A stretch of 64,000 nucleotides of DNA from Symbiodinium natans (taxonomy: Eukaryota; Sar; Dinophyceae; Suessiales; Symbiodiniaceae): the NCBI GenBank assembly GCA_905221605.1, contig CAJNDS010000957.1, positions 64,001 to 128,000 on the forward strand, written 5' to 3'. Under the pieces are notes generated by a model. That model searched no databases. It was not told the DNA's origin and was given only the letters and a program-made list of their open reading frames with translations. This document shows, piece by piece, positions 57,274 through 64,000 of the stretch; position 1 is the stretch's first letter, and every line of letters begins with the position of its first letter. The position numbers and the translations under genes were made by a program.

Positions 57274-60200
57274 CTCAGTCCAGGCACGAGGAAGGGATGG
57301 AGCTAAGCTCTACTGTCTTGTGGTCCCCACACACTCAGCAAAAAAATTGAGCGGACAAACCATCCCCAGAGAGCTCACTACCGCCTTAATTAAGGAATAT
57401 ACCTTAAAATTATACTCTGGATCCTTAGTAGGATTTAAGGGTATATTCCTTAATTGAGGGATATTAAGGGCTCTTTGGGTCTCATGTACATGCCCGGCCG
57501 CAAGGTCCATCATGCGTATACCTTGCGAGAAGATCAGTGTCCGATGCCCACCAGACTCCAGCGTAGGCAGCCTCAGTTTCGTGAATACTTCCACCTAGGG
57601 TGTCTTGATGTGGGCCTCGAAATACACGGAGCCTCTTGTTTTCTTGACATCCATTCGAACCTTGCGGGGGGGGGGGGGGGGGGGGGGGGGGGGTTCATAA
57701 ATCCGGCAAACCATGGTCCTAATAGGCCTGGCCGAGGTTGCCGATCCCCTCCAAAAAAAACCCTCCAGATTTGCCCAAACCCTGCAAACAGTGCCAAAAC
57801 GATTCCGAACCCAAGAAAACCCTCCCAAGCCAAGGAGGTCCCAACGGCAAAAAAAGTAACCAAACAAGGGGCTCAGACTTCCTCAGATCTGAGACACGAG
57901 CCCCTCATTTTCTAAAACTAAAAGCTTGAGCCTCTAATTTTGTCAAACCCAATCGCCTCTGAACAGATCTATCTTATCCAGTAACGTCACTGTAGAAATA
58001 GATGTGTGAAACTATATATGCATATGTATATGTCTGTGTATGTAATGTATATGTGTGTATACGTTTATGTATGCATGTATGTATGTATATGATAGTTGGC
58101 CAAAAGACATGCTGCCAAAAGAACCCACTTCCCCCTTAAACCATAGGAACCCTAAGTAGTTTCCGGAGAAGGACCTTTACATCAGCCCCCCCCCCCCCCC
58201 CCCATACGGCATACAAGGATGAGTAAACCCTAAACCCTAAACCCTACATAAACCCTAAACCCTAAACCGTAAACTCTAAACCCTAAACCCCCGTATTACA
58301 TCCCGGGAGCAAAGCTGCCAAGCACTTGAGTTTCGCACTCTGCGAGATCATCGCATCAACGCTTCCCTTGAGGTTCCTGCTCAGTGCCAGGCAGCCAGGA
58401 TGGGCCATTACTAAGGTCTAACAGAAGCCATTATACCCTATAACCCCCTCAAGAAGGACCTTTATAGGCTTGATTGTGGGGATCATAAGGCTTAATAGCC
58501 CATCCTGGAAGGCACCCGTTTTCAGGTTCTGTCCATGGCTAGACGTTGCCGTAAATTTGTGGCAGTCGGTGGGGACCTCTCACAAGCATTGGAGAAAATA
58601 GCTGATCATTCGTGAGCAGAACATAAGTTGGGGCAGATGTGTCCATGCTGTGCAGCATGATGATGACGACTATGGCTACGGCTATGATTGTGCAGTCTGT
58701 CAGGCTACGACTGCTGTTCCGAAGAGGCCGCGTCAAAAGTGCATCCCACCCAATTTGCACCAACTTCGTGCTGCACTCCCTCTGGCGCTGCCCTCTCGAC
58801 GAACCCGACGTGTAGGGTTGAGAGGGTTAACCCTAAACCCTAAACCCTAAACCCTAAACCCTATAAACCCTGAACCCTAAGCCCTGAAATGGCCCCGCAC
58901 CAAGTTCCAGACCGGGAAGGCCTCAACATGCGCTCAACAGCTTTTCCAGGCTGCGGGTCCTCAAGAGCCAAGATATTGGGGGGCAATAAGAACTGAAATT
59001 TCTATGGGTTGTTAGGGCATGAGACGGATTAAAACCCATACTGTAGAAGTATAGATGCATTCGAAATCCCCACCCCTCAGTGGCAAGCTTGGTAGCATGT
59101 ACTTGGAAGGCCTCTGTGAATCAGTGAGATACACGACTCAGAGCAGATCCAAGGGGCGCGAACGAGAGGTCGTCGGTTCATTAAAAAAACTGCATGAAGG
59201 CTCCATTCAAACAACAAGGGGGTTTGGGTTTAAACCAAACACCACAAACTCCCGAAATCCCTTTCGGTGCACCTCTTGGATGGCCCTCAAACAAACACTC
59301 TGAAAAATATTCCTGAATATGATCCGTTTAAACCATATAACCTAGCTAGACATATGAAATATCCCAAAGGACCCAAAAGCGCCGAACCCATCGGGAGGCC
59401 TGGGCAACGTCGCCCTCCTCTTCGCCGGGCTCCAGGGGTAGCGGCTCTGGCTCCGCGGGGCCCTTCCGATTTGTCTGGTAGGGTTTCATGTCTATGGGGT
59501 CTTTGTAAGGTGTTAGGGTTTGGGGAATCGCCTCGGAATAATGTGTACAGGGTTTAGGGTCGAGGGGTTGAAGGCGTATGGATGTTTAAGTGTAGGGCTG
59601 CAGGGCTTCGGCCAATTTTGAGGGTTGTTCTTGCCGCCTACAGCCTCAAACCGGTTTAGGGATTACAGGAGGTACAAGTAGACTTTGGGCAGAGGTCCTT
59701 CGCTGAGTGGGGCAGTGAGTGTTTTCAGGGCTTGAGATTTACGTTTTCAGGCCCTTCTTGCCCAGAACAGACTACAGGCTTACTTGCTGAACTGGCCGCT
59801 TAGAGGAGGCTTTCGGAATGCGGTTGATTTTTTGGGCGGAGAGGAAGATAAAGGCGATAGGGGAGCAACATGGCGTTACATTTTGCCATTCGCGCTTGGA
59901 GGTTCTGGGTTGATCGGGTTTTGCAGTCTGAAAGTTTAGGGTTGAGAGTGCCGAGAAGGCGCTGCTTAACAGAGAGCTGACAGGTATCAGGAGTCGAACA
60001 AGGCTTCTGCTGCAGTTTGTCAAGAAATATGGATATTGCACTCCATTCCGCCTTTGCCCTTCACGCCTGTTCGCGCACGCTCCTAACTTAAGCACCCTTT
60101 TGTGAGCACGGACTGAGGAAGCCAGCATAAAAACCTTAAACCTTAAACCCTAAACCCTAAATCCTAAACCCTAAACCCTAAGCCCTAAGCCCTAAACCCA

Positions 60201-61995
60201 GGCAAACCCTGAAAGCCGGGCTTGCCTTGACTCGCTTCCCTGGCCGTGCCTTTGGCAGGATACATTGGCATGCTCCCCATCGGGATTCATGATAAGGGGG
60301 TACTCTAATCCCTATTAACGACTGTTAGTACCCTAAACCCTAAACCCTAAACCCCTTAAACCCTATGTTAGTATGAGGGGGAACATCCCAAAGGATACAT
60401 CTCAAGACTGCAACACGTGGCTCTTGTCATGCGTGGCCACAGCCAAGTCGCCATGCGCGCCAGGTCTGCAGGCTCCAGGAGGCCCTGGAGCAGCTTGGGT
60501 TGAGGGGTTAGGGTTTAGGGTTTAGGGTTTAGGGTTTAGGGTTTAGGGTTTAGGGTTTAGGGTTTAGGGTTTAGGGTTTAGGGTTTAGGGATGGGAGTTT
60601 TAAGGCAGCTACTGGGAGGCTTTGGACATTGGAGTCCGTCGGAGCTTCTCAAGCTACCAGGGGATGGAGCAGGATCGCGGATTAGTTAACAATGTCCATT
60701 GTAGCAGTCCCTAAACCACATAATTGCCGAACAAAAACCCACCCCCCAAAACCCTAAACCCCAAACCCTAAACCCCAAACCTTCGCCCCGAAATGCGAGT
60801 TGCTTACTAGCTTGCGGCCTCCCCTGCTGTTGCGAGCGCTCGCTGCCAGGCATCGGGCGACGGCAGCGCCAAGGCGGGGTGGTTGCAAAGCCGCTTCCTG
60901 ACCGATGCCAAGAGGGCGGAGTCTCCCTGTTTGATAAACCCTATAAACCCTATAAACTCTAAAAACCCTAAAATCCTGTAAACCCAAGAGGAACCCTGCA
61001 AACCCCATAAACCCTATGAACCCTATAAACCCTAAAGGCCCTAGCCCCTAAGAGCTCAAGAGGGTTCAGATTAAGAAGGCACTTGGAGGTTCATGTGTAG
61101 TTTTCAGTGGGGTTATTCATACGTTATTCGTATAGTTATCAGACCCCGCAGCTGTGCAAGCACAAAAGTGTGTTTTGGGTCTGGCGATGGGAGCTGCTGA
61201 GGGTGGAGCTGTCACTCCAACATGCTGTTGGTCGCGCCAAGGAAACAAAAACATCCACCTTTGATGTTGGCGTGTTTTTTCCTAGACCACAGTGACTACT
61301 CCGAACCGCCTGGCTCCAAATCCACCGATATCCACTTTCCGCGGCTCAATATTTCTAAGCACCTAAGGCTGCCGGGAATCAGCAGCCCAATGGCGCGGAA
61401 GACTTCAACTCCCAGCTTGCTCTTGCCTGACAGCGCAAGGATTGTTCCCCTCTCGCAGCTGGACAACCCAAGGCGTCGAACCAAGACGACTCCATGCTAT
61501 CTACAGTACTACAGCATGTGCCGATGATAAAGGCAGCATGTTGATCATGTTCTGTGTCGACTCTTTGTCCCATGCCGATAATTGCAACCAGGGTGCTGTT
61601 TGCTTCGTGGATGATTTCACTTGTTTCCAAGGCCTTCTGATAGATCCGGACTTGGTCTTTCGAGGGCACCAGCCACACAACAAACCTGAGCCAATCGAGC
61701 CCGACAGATTGTGCACAGACCGCTGGCAGCCTGTTGCAAACAAAGCAAGGTCTCTGCATGAGGCTCCCTAAACCCTAAGCCCTAAACCCTAAACCCATTC
61801 CAGAAATTTCGAGTGGCTCTGTCCGAGGCGGCAAAGGCTTTGTCAGCGCTGATGCGATGGCTTCGGTGCTACCTCCTGCTTCCGGTTGTCCTGAGGAGCG
61901 GTGCTGCGCAGAGCCAAAGCTACCTTACTAAGAACCAGTGCTGTGCAAGCTTCCACAAACGACCCATCGATGCAGTGTGTCCTACTTGAATATAA
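57208..61995 (-). CDS. SNF2-family ATPase/helicase, partial (C-terminal helicase side)
   Basis: SNF2 proteins are ATP-driven DNA translocases of chromatin remodelling and repair. Minus-strand exons in order: 61995-61929 (weak), 61890-61818 (SALTKPLPPRTE), 61685-61597 (FVVWLVPSKDQVRIYQKALE), 61426-61363 (KSKLGVEVFRAIG), 60926-60808 (ALLASVRKRLCNHPAL), 57594-57490 (LESGGHRTLIFSQGIRMMDL) and 57273-57208 (RKQKIKYLRIDGQT). These match, in order, the linker before helicase domain 2 ('LP-x-K-x-E-x-VVW', 'Q-x-x-[IL]Y'), 'L-x-KLCNHP-x-L', motif IV 'GHR-x-LIFSQ' and 'YLRIDG-x-T'. Three junctions keep frame exactly, two of them with GC-AG introns. ERCC6/ERCC6L-like spacing is an inference. The ATP-binding domain and the final 'QA-x-DR-x-x-RIGQ' motif were not found. 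Confidence 0.78.
57366..57479. mobile_element. MITE family A forming half of an SNF2 intron
   Basis: Ends AGAGAGCTCACTACC and GGATATTAAGGGCTCTTTGG; lies inside intron 57274-57489. Confidence 0.82.
57490..57594 (-). CDS. SNF2 exon, helicase motif IV (GGHRTLIFSQ)
   Basis: 35 phase-0 codons: VEVFTKLRLPTLESGGHRTL then IFSQGIRMMDLAAGH. The best family match in the window. Donor GGCAT|GTACAT; the following 216-nt intron is half MITE. Confidence 0.8.
57665..57693. repeat. Poly(G) tract of about 29 nt
   Basis: The longest of a dozen G or C homopolymers of 10 nt or more. Confidence 0.9.
58010..58092. repeat. TATG/TGTA-rich microsatellite
   Basis: Interrupted ATGTATGT-type repeats. Confidence 0.8.
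58225..58290 (-). repeat. Interstitial telomeric array
   Basis: Eight units with variants. Confidence 0.85.
58397..58525. mobile_element. MITE family I, best copy
   Basis: CCAGGATGGGCCATTA to TAATAGCCCATCCTGG inverted repeat. Confidence 0.82.
58640..58815 (+). CDS. Coding-like plus-strand stretch (DDDDYGYGYDCAVC)
   Basis: Reads HDDDDYGYGYDCAVCQATTA then PKRPRQKCIPPNLHQLRAAL to a TAG. Follows a MITE (58397-58525). No boundary proof. Confidence 0.28.
58829..58885 (-). repeat. Interstitial telomeric array
   Basis: About eight units, one CCCTATAAA. Confidence 0.85.
59385..59465 (-). CDS. Acidic coding-like exon inside the SNF2 span
   Basis: Minus strand reads AEPEPLPLEPGEEEGDVAQA followed by SR. 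It would fit a variable acidic insert between the CNHP and motif IV exons. Splice sites were not resolved. Confidence 0.32.
60136..60200 (-). repeat. Interstitial telomeric array
   Basis: Nine units with CCTTAAA, CCCTAAG variants. Confidence 0.85.
60268..60391. mobile_element. MITE family B with inserted telomeric units
   Basis: Right arm GTTAGTATGAGGGGGAACAT is split from its upstream sequence by the array at 60331-60366. Confidence 0.82.
60331..60366 (-). repeat. Telomeric units inserted in a MITE with target duplication
   Basis: Five units flanked by GTTAGTA (60324-60330 and 60367-60373), both derived from the MITE terminal arm. Confidence 0.88.
60507..60588 (+). repeat. Interstitial telomeric array
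   Basis: About 11.5 units, the longest perfect TTTAGGG run here. Confidence 0.92.
60808..60926 (-). CDS. SNF2 exon (ALLASVRKRLCNHPAL)
   Basis: ALLASVRKRLCNHPAL matches the SNF2 signature 'L-x-x-LRK-x-CNHP-x-L'. Acceptor CAAACAG follows telomere-variant units at 60938-61035; donor CTA|GTAAGC. Confidence 0.75.
60938..61035 (-). repeat. 9-bp telomere-variant units (CCCTATAAA)
   Basis: Repeated ACCCTATAA with degenerate units, ending 12 nt from the acceptor of the SNF2 exon at 60926. Confidence 0.75.
61082..61142. mobile_element. MITE family D, left half only
   Basis: CTTGGAGGTTCATGTGTAGT without the right arm. Confidence 0.6.
61363..61426 (-). CDS. SNF2 exon (KSKLGVEVFRAIG)
   Basis: Acceptor GCGCTGTCAG, donor CTTAG|GTGCTT. 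In frame with the previous exon; the onward phase to 60926 does not fit, so an exon may be missing. Confidence 0.55.
61597..61685 (-). CDS. SNF2 exon (FVVWLVPSKDQVRIYQKALE)
   Basis: Acceptor TGGCTCAG. Matches the conserved 'E-x-VVW-x-x-LS-x-x-Q-x-x-[IL]Y-x-x-x-L' segment of SNF2 proteins. A GC donor (ACA|GCACCC) keeps frame with KSKLGVEV. Confidence 0.72.
61769..61796 (-). repeat. Telomeric units in a short SNF2 intron
   Basis: Four units occupying about a fifth of the 132-nt intron 61686-61817. Confidence 0.85.
61818..61890 (-). CDS. SNF2 exon (ALTKPLPPRTE)
   Basis: Acceptor CTCCTCAG; reads EAIASALTKPLPPRTE. A GC donor (GA|GCCACT) leaves GA, completed by G of the next exon to give PPRTE-FVVWL. 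The 132-nt intron that follows contains the telomeric units at 61769-61796. Confidence 0.68.
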
Positions 61996-62313
61996 CTAGA
62001 TAGCACCGGGGGTTAGCATGAAGAAAAGCCCCTTGCCCCATGTCTTCCCCGCAGACTTGCATCAGGGCTGCTGTAGCCCATCATGCCGACGCGATCTTTG
62101 GTGCGACGCAAAAGATGCGGCCTGTTCCACGAACGTGAGGCGGCGCACAGGCTGGCTTCCGCAGTTCACTCACATAATGACAGCATCCCCAAGTCACTAT
62201 GGAACCGCTCGCCAAATCTAGCTGCTAGACTCACTGTTGCGACACCCTCAACCATTTCGCAAGATTGTCAAGGCTGCCCTCCCTTTTAATGTTTTTGACA
62301 AAGAGAAAGCGAC

Positions 62314-62348
<35 letters not shown>

Positions 62349-62388
62349 GCGAGAGAGAGCGAGAGAGAGAGAGAGAGCGAGCGAGAGC
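62314..62388. repeat. (GA)n microsatellite with GAGC interruptions
   Basis: Purine tract; gives artefactual Arg/Glu frames. Confidence 0.9.
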
Positions 62389-62791
62389 ACACACTGACAA
62401 TAAGACAATTATTGATGCTTTGGAATCCCCGTGTCGAACGACCATACCACTCAAAGGCTCAGCCGAGGCTTCAGGGCCGCAGAACTTCAACCCAACCCTT
62501 CACCACTCAGGTCTCAACTGCTGCCTCTTGGGCTGTCCAGGCAGTTTTCTTTTTTTTTGTGTTGGTGGGGAGGGGGGGGGGAGGGAGGGAGGAGGGAAAC
62601 ATATTCAACTTATTAAATTAGGGCCTTTGGGAATCCAACATCATTGGGCTGAGGAGCAAGGGATTGCAACACGTTTATTTGCTTATGATTTGCCCAAAAC
62701 CAGGCAGCCTAAAGAGCTTTGTTGCATCTTCTCTCAGCCTTAGCATCCAGGATTACTAGTTTTAACGCTAACGCCCCAAAAGCAAACATTC

Positions 62792-62953
62792 ATCAGCCCT
62801 TGAAGACAAGCACCTCACGAGCGCCCAGAGCTGCTCGCACAAGTGCTTCCTTGGACAAAAGGTCGAGTGCTCGCAGCTTCAGTAGGGACCAGTTCGGTTT
62901 CGACACTGCATTACTCACATCGTGTGTGCCACCCACGCCACAGTACTGCAGCA
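62792..62953 (-). CDS. Coding exon upstream of SNF2 (LLKLRALDLLSKEALVRAAL)
   Basis: Acceptor GACTGCTGCAG, then THDVSNAVSKPNWSLLKLRA and LDLLSKEALVRAALGARE. Either spliced at GAG|GTGCTT or ending at a TGA at 62792. Could be 5' SNF2 or the end of another gene. Confidence 0.42.
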
Positions 62954-63028
62954 GTCAAGTCGAAGCTAGCAGTTGCAGGACTGTTCGAAGTTGCTTTTTC
63001 CATACCCTGCCGTGCCTATAGGACTTAC

Positions 63029-63083
63029 AGTACTTGAGCACCACTCAATCTGGGAGTCTCTGTTGTGTGCCTGGATTTGCCCT
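63029..63083 (-). CDS. Coding exon (KGQIQAHNRDSQIEWCSS)
   Basis: Acceptor GTGCGCTCAG and strong donor TACT|GTAAGT. Reads KGQIQAHNRDSQIEWCSS. Same strand as the exon at 62792. Confidence 0.4.
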
Positions 63084-63688
63084 TTGCTGAGCGCACGAAG
63101 AAACGATCTCCCTGCCGAACGATCACACAAAACTTGGTACAACGACTGGCCCCCGTGATGCCCCGTAATAAATCAATATAGGGGCCCGCGTACTTAGAAT
63201 AGCGTTCTGGGGGTTATTCTGGTACAATTACGAAGGGGCCATTAAGGGAATATCATTGCCTATTTTTGACAACTAGCCAAGGCAAGCGTCTTGAGCGCGA
63301 CCGCCGAAGGCGATGCATCTCGGACGCTGCCTTTCCTCACGGTTCACGGAATCGCGACGGATATTCTGTCTCCGGATGCTACTAAACAATGAGGTTGCTT
63401 TAACAACTAGCCTGTAGAAAGAACAAGTCTGCTACAGTCCGTGCAGCACAAAGATGGTCGTGCGATGTAATGTAATGTTAAAAACCTGCGATGCTTTGCA
63501 GCCCGCTGCAGGTTTAGCCGGTTTAGGGCTTAGATTTGGGCATTCCCAGATTCGGCCTTATCCAGGGCATTATCAGGAGCTAGGCTCCCAAAGCTGGACT
63601 CCTTGACGTCTCGCCTTTGGCTGCATTCTACCCCACTCAGACTTGGAGCTCCACTCCTCCACCCCAGTCCGGCCAATGACCCACTTGG

Positions 63689-63727
63689 GTTTAGGGTTTA
63701 GGGTTTAGGGTTTAGGGTTTAGGGTTA
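63689..63727 (+). repeat. Interstitial telomeric array
   Basis: Five and a half units followed by a G-rich tract. Confidence 0.9.
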
Positions 63728-64000
63728 GGGGGGGTGCAGGGGGGTGAGGGTTTGGAACGAAGCCTGGGGAGGGAGCCCACAGTAAGCTGGCTCGGGGCAT
63801 AAGGCTCGCTAAGACTTCGGCTTTTCTATCCGAAAACGGAAGGGAAAACACCAAGCCTCGGGCCGCAAGCCCTAAAGCTATAAGCCTGCTTTGGCCTCTA
63901 TTTTTACCTTCTTATTCGCGCCAGGGGGATCTCAACTAAGCTTGCCAACCGATTCCTTGCCGGAGGAAACAAGAGCTGCAACTTCAACTCGACAAACGAA

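Noticed and set aside
62237-62743. 168-codon open frame with Arg/Glu run
   Set aside because: A third of it is the (GA)n tract and the rest shows no protein-like features.
1-64000. Telomeric tracts as true chromosome ends or contig joins
   Set aside because: They are short, in both orientations, and lie inside introns with in-frame exons on both sides, so most cannot be termini. A few assembly joins cannot be excluded.
1-64000. tRNA, rRNA or snRNA genes
   Set aside because: No box B-like GGTTCRA with a matching cloverleaf, and no rRNA or U6-like segment, was seen by eye; a covariance-model scan would be decisive.

Overview
This is eukaryotic nuclear DNA, most likely from a dinoflagellate or a close alveolate relative. 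The evidence is: hundreds of plant/alveolate-type telomere units (TTTAGGG/CCCTAAA) scattered through the interior of the window; genes cut into 36-200 nt exons by introns of about 130-500 nt; frequent GC-AG introns beside GT-AG ones; and a long intronless PPR-type ORF. No spliced-leader gene, rRNA, tRNA or organelle gene was found, so the group assignment is inference. Nearly all long stop-free frames are either shadows or telomere-repeat artefacts. The real coding signal is short exons that I located by splice sites, reading-frame continuity and family motifs. Exon lists are therefore incomplete and every joined model is provisional.

Layout. 0.4-7.7 kb (minus): an adenylate kinase 7-type gene, with an N-terminal NAD-epimerase-like domain followed by a degenerate adenylate kinase domain. 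A fitting N-terminal exon lies far upstream at 19.2 kb. 9.4-11.3 kb (plus): 3' end of an unidentified gene. 11.4-12.9 kb (minus): exons of an SLC35-like nucleotide-sugar transporter. 14-20 kb: loose exons on both strands, including plausible minus-strand ones at 17.0-18.9 kb. 20.4 kb (plus): an exon resembling the C-terminus of a MobA/MocA-like nucleotidyltransferase. 22.1-23.5 kb (minus): an intronless PPR-like protein. 24.4-27.1 kb (minus): 3' part of an unidentified gene with a basic tail. 27.9-31 kb (plus): unidentified exons. 32.0-32.5 kb (minus): exons that run straight into telomeric arrays. 33.6-52.9 kb (minus): many Ala/Glu/Lys-rich coiled-coil exons, interrupted by a satellite region at 35.4-41.4 kb. 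53.8-55 kb (plus): unidentified exons. 57.2-62 kb (minus): an SNF2-family ATPase/helicase.

The introns are the unusual part. They are packed with two kinds of element. The first is interstitial telomeric arrays, at about 70 places, some of which begin exactly at a 5' splice site. The second is a set of about ten families of 60-130 bp palindromic, MITE-like elements, typically 5-40 nt from an exon edge. In three MITE copies a telomeric array has been inserted and is flanked by a direct repeat of MITE sequence (6-7 nt twice, about 29 nt once), so the arrays arrived after the MITEs. The intronless PPR region (21.1-24.3 kb) has no telomeric array. Together this suggests intron creation or remodelling by telomeric-repeat insertion and by introner-like MITEs.
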